Positions 1 through 9,479 of a stretch of 64,000 bases of DNA are shown piece after piece. The position numbers and the translations under genes are program-made. Source of the DNA: Zetaproteobacteria bacterium CG_4_9_14_3_um_filter_49_83 (GTDB lineage Bacteria > Pseudomonadota > Zetaproteobacteria > Mariprofundales > Mariprofundaceae). The stretch is from the NCBI GenBank assembly GCA_002791545.1, contig PFXG01000008.1:1-64000 (forward strand), read 5' to 3'. The notes beneath the pieces are model-generated. The model was not told the origin of the DNA. It made no database searches and saw nothing but the letters and a program-made list of their open reading frames with translations. Position 1 is the first letter of the stretch, and each line of letters begins with the position of its first letter.

Positions 1-3000
1 TTATGCTCAGTGCGCGATTATTCAGTGCAGCTCCTGCCGTATCCGTCGCGGTAATTGACAATGCTGTTGCTGTCAAACCATCGGCTACCAATGGGCCTGC
101 TGCACCAATGCTCAGTCTTACCTGTGGTACAACAAAGTTGATCGTCGCTGTGTTTGATACGCCGCCAGCTGTGATCGTCAGCGTCACTGCCTCTGCAACT
201 GTATCTTTTAGCGTTACCTGAACTGCTCCGGATGCGTTCGTTACGGCTGTACCTGCACTGAGTTGCGCCGAGCCCGATGCACTCAATGTCACAGCCTGAC
301 CACTGATGATCGTACCGCCTGCATCCTTAACAACCGCTATCACGGTCGCATTGCTGGCACCGTCTGCTGCTACATATGTATCAACAGGGAGAACCGTTGG
401 CGTGATCGTCGCCGGAGCCGCTGTAAATACGACTGCCTGCGTCTTCGTGAAATTATCAATTTTCGCAACGACATTCACACTCTCGGCTACTGCATCAGTC
501 AGAGTAACCGTCGCAACACCGGATGCATCCGTTACTGTTGGAACACCCAGTACGCCAGTGCCAGTCGTTGAGAAGCTGACCGTACGGGCATTCAATGGAT
601 TGCCAGCAGCATCCAGAATCGTTGCTTTCAGCGTAGCTGTTGCACCTGTGCTCAAAGTTGTTTTATCACTAACCAGTGTCAACGTAGCGACCGGTTGCTC
701 GAAAATGATTTGCGTGCTTATCGATGGCTTACCATTGAGCGTCAATTGCGCATAAACATCAGTTGTTTCAGCTGCGGTATTGCTGACTGTCACAACTGCA
801 TTACCCAATGCATTTGTAATCACTCTGGAAGAGGAAATCACTGCCGAGCCAAGTAGTGTATAGAAATCTACTACTGCATTGCTCACTGCAACGCCATTAA
901 CATCTGATACCTTGGCTGTGATGGTCGATACACTCACACCATCCGGGGCAACACTTGTTGGTACGGCATCCAATACGATACGACTTGCCACGCTAGAAAC
1001 AAACTGTACCGCTCCGGTCGTTGATGTGTTTGAAATTACATCGGTTGCTGTAATAGTCACATTTTCTGCTACTGCATCTCTTAGCGTTACCGCCAAACGA
1101 CCATTGTTATCCGTGGTACCGTTCAGAACATTCAGCACGCCTGAACCTGACACAGCCAGGTTAACACTTCGATTAATCAGTGCCGTGCCTGCAATATCTT
1201 TTACATTTACATAAATATCTGTCGAATTGCCGCTGATGACCGGGCTATATGTTATCATCGTCATTTGTACCTGCGGCGCAACAAAGTTTACCACCGCTGT
1301 ACTGCTTACAACTCCGGAAGTTATCGTCAATGTTACACTTTCAGCAGCTGTATCTTTGACCGTCAGGGAAACTGCGCCTGAACCATCTGTGACGCCGCTG
1401 CCGGTGCTTATTTGTGCCGAGCCAGTCACCTTAAACGTTACGGCTTCTCCGACCAGTGGGTTACTATTGGCATCCTTGATAATCGCCGTCACTGTCGCAG
1501 TACTTGCGCCATCAGCCGCAACATATGTATCTACTGGTAATACCGATGTCGTAATCGTGGCTGGCGCAGCGGTAAATGTAACTGCCTGTGTCTTTGAAAA
1601 TGCTCCGATTTTCGCCACGACACTTACGACTTCTGCCGTTGCATCTGTCAATGTCACAGTTGCAACACCCGAAGCTCCGCTCACGGCTGAGGCTGCGCTC
1701 AGTGATGCCGAGCCTGTATTTGTGAAAGTTACCGTGCGGCCGACTAGCGGAACACCATTTCCATCCAGAACTGTCGCACTGAACGTAATCACACCGGATG
1801 TGCTAGCTTTCGCTTTATCACTTGCCAATGTCAATGAATTGACTGGCTGCTCAAATGTGATTGCTATGCTCTTCCGTGGCTGGTTATTCATTGTCAGTTG
1901 CGCATAGACATCCGTAATCTCAACAGCTGTATTGCTAACCGTAACCTTCGCGACTCCGTTCACTGTCAGAACTTGTGATTTCGAAATCACACCGCTGCCA
2001 GCAAGCGTAGAGAAGTCTACTACTGCATTATTTATCGCCGCACCAGCTGCATCTGTCACCTGGGCTGTGATCGTTACAACATCAACGCCGTTTGGAGCCG
2101 CTGTCGTCTTATCTGCACTCAGCACCAGATTCTGAGCTGTTCCTGATACAAACTGTGCGGAACCCGTTGTTGAAGTGGCTGAAATGGTATCTGTCGCCGT
2201 GATCGTGACCAACTCAGAAACTGTATCAGTCAACGTCAGCGCCAAACGCCCGGCATTATCTGTAGTACCCGCAGTTCTATTCAACTGACCTGAGCCTGAT
2301 GCCAACAACGTCAATGCACGGTTCGCAACCGGCGCCCCTGCCGTATCCGTAACATCAACATAAACATCCGTCGATACACCACTTACTACCGGGCCGAATG
2401 TTTTGACCCGCATCTGAATTGTCGATGGCACAAAGTTCACCGTCACATATTGTGGCGTTGCACTACCTGCACTTACCTTGATCACGACTGTTTCAGCATA
2501 AGCGTCTTTCACAGTAACCGAAGTTGTGCCATCAGCCAATGTCGTTGCACTGCCTGCACTCAATACTGAGAAATAGCCGGTATAAGCATCCACAAAACTT
2601 ACAACCTGACTACCGATCGGAGCACCTGCGTTATCTTTCGTTGTCACCGTGATTGTCGCTGTACTCACGCCATCGGCAGCTACTGATGTGCTCGATGCCA
2701 AAACTTGTAATGAGTTCACTACAGGTTTGAATGTGATCGGTATACTCTTACTAAATCCTGCAATTGAAGCTGAGATCGTAGAAACCTCCGCGTAGGCATC
2801 CGTTAATGTAGCAGTTACTCTGCCTGTCGCATCAGTCACACCTGACGCTGCTACTGTAAGTACTGCGTTCGCCGTATTTGTAAATGTTACCGTTCGACCT
2901 TTTAGTGGTGCATTGGCTGCGTCCAGAACTTCAGCCGTCAGCGTAACAGTCGCGTATGTATCTGCCGCAACAGAAGTCTTATCAGCCGTTAAATTCAGCG

Positions 3001-5659
3001 CGGCTACCTGCTGTTCAAATGTAATATTCGCCGAACCGGCAGCGATGGCATTCTTTGGCAATGAGGCTGTAACCGTCGCTAATGTTGTCTGGGGATTTGC
3101 CAATGTAACCCTTCCCAGCACCTGTCCAGATACATTGGTGAGTTGAGTTGATGATACATTACCATTACTCACATAAAGAATTGAAGAAACAGCATACGTA
3201 TCTGTAACAGAAAAATTAACCAAGGCATTCTGTACAGGCTGATTATTTACATCTAGAACCGTCGCAGTGACGTTCACGATCCCGCTGGGGGATTGATTTG
3301 CAGGGCTGGCCGAAACAATGACTTTATTTGGTGTCGATGCCACAAACTGAATCGGCAATGTTTTTGATGTCGCTCCAAAGCCATCGGCGACTGTTAACGT
3401 CACAAGTTCGGCTACAGTGTCTGAAAGTGTAAATGTAACAACTCCATTGGCATCTGTTTTACCTGTTAAGACAGAAAGACTTGCAGAACCGGTCACTGAC
3501 ATAATAACGTCGCGCCCTTGCTGTTTACCACCACTTTGATCTGTCACTGTCACTGTCACTGTATTTGCGGCTCCATCGCCAACCAGATTGCTCACTGGAG
3601 TAATAACCAACTGAACCTTATCTGTTACAAATGCGACCTGAACAGTCTGTGAAATCACCCTACCCAATATTCCATTGCGATTACCATTGCGGGTCTGAAC
3701 CGTAATATAAGGGGATTCTGCAACCACATCGCTGACCAATACTGTAGCCTGGCCGGTGCCATCCGTTACTGCTGAGCCAGTAACGATTGCGCTTCCGGTT
3801 GCTGAAATTAGCAAGAGTTCATTGGCTACAGCTACGCCATATGAATCTTTCGCAACTATGGTAATAGCCGACGCACTGGTTCCATTAGCTAAAACAGTAG
3901 TAGGAGTTGCTTTTACAAGCAGCGTGCTCACTGCTGGAATAAATGATTGCATCAGAGTGCTTGTGGCGCCGTAAGGGTCCGTCGCTGTTAACGTTGCAGT
4001 TTCTGCAACCAAATCAGTTACCGTAAATGTCGCATTACCACTTGCATTTGTTACTGGGTTAACCGGTGTTACTAGCGCACTACCAACTGTCGCGGCTAAT
4101 GAAACCGTTGTACCAGCGACAGGAGCACTAAATGCATCTTTGACGTTCACAGTAATTGTAGCAGCAGTATATCCATCCGCAGGTAAGTTGTTTACGTTGC
4201 TATTAGAAACTGTCACAACATTTCCAGAGCCGGCACCTCCTCCTCCTGCACCGGTGCCATTACCGACAAATGAGAGCACCACCGGATTTGTTGTTGTAAA
4301 TCCACCTGCCCTTGCAGAAATAGTAACCGTATCATTGGCTGTATAAAAATCTGTCACAGTCACAACGGCTGCTCCGGTTGCATCCGTGTTCACAATGGCT
4401 TGCGGACCAATAAAAATCACGCCACTACCAGCCGAAGTAAATGTAACTTGCTGATTTTCAATAGGGAAACCGACCAAATCAGTCACCTTCGCTGTAACAG
4501 AATAACTGCCAGCACCATCAGCAACTTGCCCCTGTGCAAGCGAAGCTGCCAACTGAATATTCGTAACGACAGGCGTGAAGCTTACCGTGACATTACCTGT
4601 TGAAATCCCATCTCCAGCTGTAATTACGGCCACTTCGGCAAAACGATTGGTAACATTAAATGTAGCTATACCCAATGCATCTGTAGTGGCGCTCACTGGA
4701 ACGTTGCTCATAGGAGCGCTGCTCACTGGTGTAATATTGGCGTTACTGGTCGTCGTGGCTGTCACGGCAAGGTTCGGAACAACGGCACCCGCTGCATTCG
4801 TTACTTTCACACTAATTAATGCCGTTGAAACACCGTCTGCTTTTACTGTCGGCAATGAAGTTGTTACTACGAATGTATTTGCTCCACCGGCACCACCGCC
4901 GGCACCACCAGCGCCGGTACCCACAAAATTCAGTGTGATTGGATTCGCTGTCGTTACCCCACCGGCTGTAGCTGTGATATTAACCACATCAGCAATACTA
5001 CTGGTGTCTTTAACCGTTAACGTCACAATACCGGATGCATTTGTCGTCAAAGAAGATGGTGTCAGAACAACCAGTCCATTGCCTGTATTTGTAAAACTCA
5101 TCGGTTCATTGGCAACGGCAAAATTAAATGCATCTACTGCCTGGGCCGTTACTGAGTAAGAGGCCGCTCCATCAGCTAAAAGACCATTCAACAAAGTTGC
5201 GGCAAGTTTTACATTGGCTACCGGATGCGGCGCTGTTGGAGAAGCTACACTGGTTACAGCTGTTGCACCTGAACCAGCAGATGCCGTTACAGTTGGGGGG
5301 CTTTGAGGATCATAAGTTATGGTTGCAGTTGCTATTCCCTGAGCATTGGTAACTGCACTCACAATCAAGGTTTGATTAACAACACCTGCCACGATGTTTG
5401 TTACACCTCCTGTCGCATTAAATGTAACCGTCGCACCAGCTACCGGAGCACCGTACACATCTGTCACTGTAGTTGTTACAACTGCTGTTGCGGTATTGGC
5501 ACCTGTTTGGGTGGTCGTAGTAAACACAGGATTAGAGACATTGGCCACCGATGCGGTTGCTGTAGGATTTCCTCCACCCGCAACTGCCCCGCCGCCACTT
5601 GGTGCTGATCCACATGATGCTAGCCCCAGGGCAAGTACGGCCATAATGATCCAGTTCAT
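1..5659 (-). CDS. Giant Ig-like (Big_1-type) repeat lipoprotein, C-terminus beyond window
   Basis: One uninterrupted minus-strand frame runs from an ATG at 5659 to the window edge (about 1,886 codons, no stop), so the gene is partial only because the window ends. The start follows a good ribosome site (AAGGTGG, 5-6 bases upstream). The N-terminus is a short hydrophobic segment ending in the lipobox LASC, then a Gly/Ser/Pro-rich stretch, which predicts a lipoprotein. The rest is about 19 tandem modules of roughly 95 residues. Each has the pattern of bacterial Ig-like domain 1 as in invasin/intimin: a DANGxPV-type turn, VTFxxTGxG, then TDxxGxATVTLTD. Gly-rich linkers lie near 4,870-4,920 and 4,230-4,255. 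I checked the frame at seven places along its length and it holds. It lies 34 bases downstream of pilQ on the same strand, so a link to pilus or surface adhesion is plausible but inferred. Ligand and exact role are unknown. Confidence 0.85.
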   Translation of the reverse strand, partial: MNWIIMAVLALGLASCGSAPSGGGAVAGGGNPTATASVANVSNPVFTTTTQTGANTATAVVTTTVTDVYGAPVAGATVTFNATGGVTNIVAGVVNQTLIVSAVTNAQGIATATITYDPQSPPTVTASAGSGATAVTSVASPTAPHPVANVKLAATLLNGLLADGAASYSVTAQAVDAFNFAVANEPMSFTNTGNGLVVLTPSSLTTNASGIVTLTVKDTSSIADVVNITATAGGVTTANPITLNFVGTGAGGAGGGAGGANTFVVTTSLPTVKADGVSTALISVKVTNAAGAVVPNLAVTATTTSNANITPVSSAPMSNVPVSATTDALGIATFNVTNRFAEVAVITAGDGISTGNVTVSFTPVVTNIQLAASLAQGQVADGAGSYSVTAKVTDLVGFPIENQQVTFTSAGSGVIFIGPQAIVNTDATGAAVVTVTDFYTANDTVTISARAGGFTTTNPVVLSFVGNGTGAGGGGAGSGNVVTVSNSNVNNLPADGYTAATITVNVKDAFSAPVAGTTVSLAATVGSALVTPVNPVTNASGNATFTVTDLVAETATLTATDPYGATSTLMQSFIPAVSTLLVKATPTTVLANGTSASAITIVAKDSYGVAVANELLLISATGSAIVTGSAVTDGTGQATVLVSDVVAESPYITVQTRNGNRNGILGRVISQTVQVAFVTDKVQLVITPVSNLVGDGAANTVTVTVTDQSGGKQQGRDVIMSVTGSASLSVLTGKTDANGVVTFTLSDTVAELVTLTVADGFGATSKTLPIQFVASTPNKVIVSASPANQSPSGIVNVTATVLDVNNQPVQNALVNFSVTDTYAVSSILYVSNGNVSSTQLTNVSGQVLGRVTLANPQTTLATVTASLPKNAIAAGSANITFEQQVAALNLTADKTSVAADTYATVTLTAEVLDAANAPLKGRTVTFTNTANAVLTVAASGVTDATGRVTATLTDAYAEVSTISASIAGFSKSIPITFKPVVNSLQVLASSTSVAADGVSTATITVTTKDNAGAPIGSQVVSFVDAYTGYFSVLSAGSATTLADGTTSVTVKDAYAETVVIKVSAGSATPQYVTVNFVPSTIQMRVKTFGPVVSGVSTDVYVDVTDTAGAPVANRALTLLASGSGQLNRTAGTTDNAGRLALTLTDTVSELVTITATDTISATSTTGSAQFVSGTAQNLVLSADKTTAAPNGVDVVTITAQVTDAAGAAINNAVVDFSTLAGSGVISKSQVLTVNGVAKVTVSNTAVEITDVYAQLTMNNQPRKSIAITFEQPVNSLTLASDKAKASTSGVITFSATVLDGNGVPLVGRTVTFTNTGSASLSAASAVSGASGVATVTLTDATAEVVSVVAKIGAFSKTQAVTFTAAPATITTSVLPVDTYVAADGASTATVTAIIKDANSNPLVGEAVTFKVTGSAQISTGSGVTDGSGAVSLTVKDTAAESVTLTITSGVVSSTAVVNFVAPQVQMTMITYSPVISGNSTDIYVNVKDIAGTALINRSVNLAVSGSGVLNVLNGTTDNNGRLAVTLRDAVAENVTITATDVISNTSTTGAVQFVSSVASRIVLDAVPTSVAPDGVSVSTITAKVSDVNGVAVSNAVVDFYTLLGSAVISSSRVITNALGNAVVTVSNTAAETTDVYAQLTLNGKPSISTQIIFEQPVATLTLVSDKTTLSTGATATLKATILDAAGNPLNARTVSFSTTGTGVLGVPTVTDASGVATVTLTDAVAESVNVVAKIDNFTKTQAVVFTAAPATITPTVLPVDTYVAADGASNATVIAVVKDAGGTIISGQAVTLSASGSAQLSAGTAVTNASGAVQVTLKDTVAEAVTLTITAGGVSNTATINFVVPQVRLSIGAAGPLVADGLTATALSITATDTAGAALNNRALSI
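371..2690 (-). repeat. Higher-order tandem repeat of about 1.15 kb inside the Ig-like lipoprotein gene
   Basis: Landmarks recur at about 1,149-1,152 bases. The codons for VDTYVAADGAS lie at 371 and again at 1521, with a diverged version near 2,670. The TDVYAQLT codons lie at 741 and 1893. The VTITATD codons lie at 1044 and 2193. Each unit therefore holds about 383 residues, i.e. four Ig-like modules, and the outer (C-terminal) part of the gene has grown by duplicating four-module blocks. The N-terminal half (about 2,700-5,600) shows only the basic module period. Confidence 0.75.
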
Positions 5660-5693
5660 AAATCCACCTTCGTATCTTGTGTTCGCCAGCATC

Positions 5694-8228
5694 TTACAGC
5701 TCCTTGCCATTTGTATCAGATTCCACTTTACCTAAAATTTTCGGTGTCAAGAAAATCAGCAATTCAGTTTTATCATCCTGCTTGCCTTTGTTTTTAAACA
5801 ACCAGCCCAGAACAGGAATACTACTCAATCCAGGAACTCCGTTAACCGTTTCACGCTTGGTACGCGTATAAACGCCACCAATCACCACAGTTTCGCCATT
5901 CCTCATGTGAATGTTGGTGTTCACTTCTTTCTTATCAATACCAGAGCCAGCCGCTGCCGGGGCATCTTTCTTCACATTCACATCCATGATGATGGAGTCA
6001 TTGGCAGTAATTTGCGGAGTAACTTTAAGTTCTAGCAAAGCATCAGAAAAGGTCGTGGTTGGCGGAGAATTGGCTGTTCCCGGTGTCACGAATGCCAGCT
6101 GAATACCCTGCTTAATAGTCGCTTCTTTCAAGTTTGTTGTGACGATACGCGGATTTGAAACGATATGGACATCACCATCCAGCTCAGCAGCTGAAAGTTC
6201 AAGGTCCAGATTCACAATATTACTAAACGACCCCAAACTCAGGCCAATAGCACCACCGGTTCCTGCCGTAGCGACCGGAAGGTCAACCAGAAAACCTCGC
6301 CCTGTTGCAGCAGCAACTCCGCCACCACCTGTAATCGCGGCCGCATTTGCCGCTGTCGTGCCCGTTGCTCCAACGGCAATTGCACCCGGAAAATTTCGGT
6401 TTGTCTGAGCGTTGTAAGCCCCACCCCAGCGGATGCCGATATTTCTCTGGAAGGAATCTGTCGCTTCGACAATTCGACTTTCGATCAGCACTTGCTTCAC
6501 TGGAAGGTCTATCGTGGTGATAAAACGTTTTATATTGTTAATGGCTGTTTGGGTATCTTTCACAATCAGCGTATTTGTTCGTATATCAACCAGAAAACTA
6601 CCTCTTGGCGATAGCAAAGCGTTTTTATCCTGCGCGGATACGGCTGCTGTATCTGTTTGTGTTGCATCCGTACTACCGGTAGCAGATTGGTCCAACATAT
6701 TTTTCACATCATCAGCCTTGGCGTAGTTTAATGATATAAACTCCGTCATTAAGGGTTCGATCTGTTCATTACTCTGTAAAGCTTGCATTTTCTCTGACTG
6801 CTCTTTACGTAGCACTTCGGTTGGTGCCACTCTCACCACATTGCCCGTTTGCTCTTTGCCAAGCCCCAGTGATGTCAGAATCAATTCAAACGCCTGGTCC
6901 CAGGGTACATCAATCAAACGCATGGTCAGCTTACCCTTCACATCATCTGTCATGATAATATTCAAATCACTGACCTCAGCGATTAATTTCAGGGCATTGC
7001 TAATTTCGATATCTTTAAAATCAAAGGTTACCTTTTGACCAGTATAAGGAATACGCGCCACGACACCTTCAGAGCTAACACTTTTCGCAGCATTTAAGCT
7101 TACCGGCTCAAAATTCAGTGTGAATACATTTCCTTGTTGAAAAGAGGTTACATTAACTCTTTCACGCAAACGAACCACCACACGAACATTGTCATCGAGC
7201 CCATAACTGTCGATCTGGCGAATCGGACCTGAAAACTGACTTGTATCCAGTGTACGTTCCAGACCAGCTTTAAGTTGAGCTTTTTGCAAATTGATAACCA
7301 GGCGATTTTTATCTTCCAACTCCTGAACATCTATAACCGGATTTGAAACATCGGTACGCAGCGTCAAATGTGCAATTCGATCATCTGGCTGGAATTTAAT
7401 ATCTTCAACCTGCACAACCGCAACTTCTGCTTTACCCGATAGTGCCGCTATACTTCCGAGACGAACAACCAACTCATGATCAGTTGCATCGATTTGTTGT
7501 TGCATATTTGTGCTCGGAACAAGATTTACTACCAGACGGACCCTTCCATCAGCAGCCCCGACTGTCAGATCTTTTATTCGCTGGGCGGCAAATTCAAAGT
7601 TTTCTTTTACAAGTTTGGAGCTGCCTCCCCAAAAGTCGAGAATCAACTGGCCATTATTTTGCCCCATGAATGCATTATGGCTTGCATCCATTCGCTCACC
7701 ACGCAACCTTAACTCAGTTACTCCATCAATATCGCGAACTTCAATATCTTTTATGACTGCACCGTCCGATGCAACCAATGAACCTTGATCACCGGCAAAA
7801 TGAATGACGATGTCATTTCCATTCTCTGTAATCCGGTATTTCCTAGCTTGATCCAGAGCAATCGAAAGGCGTGAAGCTTGATTCTCCCGAACCGGTGTAA
7901 CACGCAAAACACCAGAATCTCCGGCCTTCACTTCTACAATATCAGATGCCATCGTCGATCCCGGAAAGCTAAGCACCAGCCTCGGAGGGGACGTTAAATC
8001 GAAGATTTCATAATTCAGCACCTGATCTGCCTTGATTAGCAACACATCTCCATCCGCCGAGTCCAGCAGAGAAACATTCGAAATCTCAGCCGCTCTTAAT
8101 GGTGCTGCAGCTAATAAAAAGCAACCGAGGCCGAAAAATAGCATTGCATATGAGCTTGTTTTGGAAATTAATCTTTGCCAGTGATTTTGCATCGCTATCA
8201 TTTGTCTTCCCTTTGTTTCATTCGCCAT
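5694..8228 (-). CDS. pilQ: Type IV pilus secretin PilQ
   Basis: Outer-membrane secretin through which the type IVa pilus leaves the cell. The frame opens at 8258, but I choose ATG 8228 because GGGAGG sits six bases upstream and the signal peptide (hydrophobic run ending APLRA) follows; this gives about 844 residues. A third ATG ten codons further in also has a purine-rich leader. Order of domains: three AMIN-like peptidoglycan-binding domains (about residues 45-365), an N0/STN domain (VTFDFKDIEISNALKLI), an N1 domain with SPRGSFLVDIRTNTLIV, then the secretin core with VPGLSSIPVLGWLF and the terminal KTELLIFLTPKIL. Three AMIN domains and an Ala/Gly-rich loop make it longer than the usual 700-residue form. 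It follows pilO after 19 bases; pilP, normally between pilO and pilQ, is missing here and found at 34047. Confidence 0.96.
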   Translation of the reverse strand: MANETKGRQMIAMQNHWQRLISKTSSYAMLFFGLGCFLLAAAPLRAAEISNVSLLDSADGDVLLIKADQVLNYEIFDLTSPPRLVLSFPGSTMASDIVEVKAGDSGVLRVTPVRENQASRLSIALDQARKYRITENGNDIVIHFAGDQGSLVASDGAVIKDIEVRDIDGVTELRLRGERMDASHNAFMGQNNGQLILDFWGGSSKLVKENFEFAAQRIKDLTVGAADGRVRLVVNLVPSTNMQQQIDATDHELVVRLGSIAALSGKAEVAVVQVEDIKFQPDDRIAHLTLRTDVSNPVIDVQELEDKNRLVINLQKAQLKAGLERTLDTSQFSGPIRQIDSYGLDDNVRVVVRLRERVNVTSFQQGNVFTLNFEPVSLNAAKSVSSEGVVARIPYTGQKVTFDFKDIEISNALKLIAEVSDLNIIMTDDVKGKLTMRLIDVPWDQAFELILTSLGLGKEQTGNVVRVAPTEVLRKEQSEKMQALQSNEQIEPLMTEFISLNYAKADDVKNMLDQSATGSTDATQTDTAAVSAQDKNALLSPRGSFLVDIRTNTLIVKDTQTAINNIKRFITTIDLPVKQVLIESRIVEATDSFQRNIGIRWGGAYNAQTNRNFPGAIAVGATGTTAANAAAITGGGGVAAATGRGFLVDLPVATAGTGGAIGLSLGSFSNIVNLDLELSAAELDGDVHIVSNPRIVTTNLKEATIKQGIQLAFVTPGTANSPPTTTFSDALLELKVTPQITANDSIIMDVNVKKDAPAAAGSGIDKKEVNTNIHMRNGETVVIGGVYTRTKRETVNGVPGLSSIPVLGWLFKNKGKQDDKTELLIFLTPKILGKVESDTNGKEL

Positions 8229-8247
8229 CTCGTGCCTCCCGAACAAT

Positions 8248-8874
8248 CTATCGGCCACTGACTTGTTTCTTTTTCGCTGTTACTTTTGTTTTATCGGATT
8301 GTTCCACAAAACGATACGTCATCACATTCCCCTTGACCGAAATAACGGCGCCATCACCTTGCCTAGACATTTCCACATTTTTGACTGCCACAATACGGGG
8401 AAGCTCTCCGACTCGTTTCAAAAAAGTTAAAAATTGCCTGAATGATCCGGTCAAACTGACATCAACTGGCACCTCAGCATATAGTGGTTGAGCTTTTTCA
8501 TTTTTAGGAGAAAAGGTTGAAAACTCCAATCCTGAATCTACGCCGGAACGAGATACACTCTCCAGCAAGTCTGGAATCTGTGATTGCTTGGGCAACATAC
8601 TCAAAGCGGCTTTCAATTGGATTTCAAGCTTGTCGAACTCTTCGCGCTTTTTCGGCAAGTCGCTTGCAAGCCTCTGGTTTTTCACAAGTAAATCTTTTTG
8701 CTGCTGAACTTGAGATTCTTCCGTAGTAATTTCATCTAGCAACGGCTTAAGCCCAAAGTTTATATACAAACCCATTATTAGTAACACAACAGCCGATAAA
8801 CCGGCAATTTTTTGCCATAACGGCAGTGGTAATAGGGGGCGAAGTGCATCTACATTAATATCTTCGATATTCAT
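8248..8874 (-). CDS. pilO: Type IV pilus inner-membrane alignment protein PilO
   Basis: 208 residues: a short cytoplasmic N-terminus, one membrane helix (about residues 24-43), a coiled coil rich in Glu/Gln/Lys (about 50-95) and a ferredoxin-like periplasmic domain with the PilO-typical LTGSFRQFLTFLKRVGELPRIVAV segment (shown in part: SFRQFLTFLKRVGELPRI). PilO pairs with PilN and connects the motor platform to the PilQ secretin through PilP. It overlaps pilN by four bases (ATGA), indicating translational coupling. The C-terminal tail is Lys-rich. Confidence 0.95.
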   Translation of the reverse strand: MNIEDINVDALRPLLPLPLWQKIAGLSAVVLLIMGLYINFGLKPLLDEITTEESQVQQQKDLLVKNQRLASDLPKKREEFDKLEIQLKAALSMLPKQSQIPDLLESVSRSGVDSGLEFSTFSPKNEKAQPLYAEVPVDVSLTGSFRQFLTFLKRVGELPRIVAVKNVEMSRQGDGAVISVKGNVMTYRFVEQSDKTKVTAKKKQVSGR

Positions 8875-9479
8875 GATTTCTTGCCCTTAGTAGCTGATGC
8901 CTTTTCTTTTTTATCTTTTTCTTTTTCCTCTTCTGTTTGTGGATTCAAACGAACAAGGCTTAATTCAAATTCGCGAACTGATACGCCATCTATACTATTC
9001 CTTCGGATCTCCTTTAGCTTCACATCACCAAAAAATTCTGAGCCATCCAAATTTCGCATAAAGTTAGCAATAACCTTATTAGTTTCTGCCCAACCATTCA
9101 GCGTAAGCGAGTTTCCATTAATTACAATTTGTCCCAACCATGCTTTTTCCGGAAGCCCTGTAGCTAAAGCGTGTAGTGTTTCCAATGATTCGAAACGCCC
9201 TTTTTGTAATTCATCGACTGTTTCCAGCTTACGTTCCACATCGGCTCTCAACGCATCGATATCTTTAATCTTACCAATTTTCTTCTTCAACACTTCATTT
9301 TGGCCCTGCAACGTTGCCAACTCAGCCTTCAGCTCATCCAAGTTAGAGGCTTCGAAACTATTAACACCAAATACAATTAACGCCACAAAAACCAAAGTGC
9401 CAATCAACCAAGCTAAATGCTCAAAAATCTGTTTCTGACGCCTTTGAGTTCGATATGGGAGGAGGTTTATGCGAATCAT
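8871..9479 (-). CDS. pilN: Type IV pilus assembly protein PilN
   Basis: 202 residues. The N-terminus MIRINLLPYRTQRR carries the conserved INLLP motif that inserts into the groove of PilM. One membrane helix follows (about 21-42), then a coiled coil (about 45-100) and the periplasmic fold with LNGWAETNKVIANFMRNL. The tail is almost pure Lys/Glu (EEEKEKDKKEKASATKGKK). It overlaps pilM by four bases and pilO by four bases, so the three genes form a tight operon. Confidence 0.95.
   Translation of the reverse strand: MIRINLLPYRTQRRQKQIFEHLAWLIGTLVFVALIVFGVNSFEASNLDELKAELATLQGQNEVLKKKIGKIKDIDALRADVERKLETVDELQKGRFESLETLHALATGLPEKAWLGQIVINGNSLTLNGWAETNKVIANFMRNLDGSEFFGDVKLKEIRRNSIDGVSVREFELSLVRLNPQTEEEKEKDKKEKASATKGKKS

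Noticed and set aside
3-5352. Many plus-strand open frames opposite the first 5.6 kb (for example 306-755, 1227-1907, 4575-5159).
   Set aside because: They are antisense shadows of the repetitive Ig-like gene; they share its repeat period, lack ribosome sites and have odd Val/Thr-rich composition.
8881-9438. 185-codon plus-strand frame opposite pilN.
   Set aside because: It is a mirror of the Lys/Glu-rich pilN codons (Ser/Phe-rich result) with no family motif; pilN is secure.
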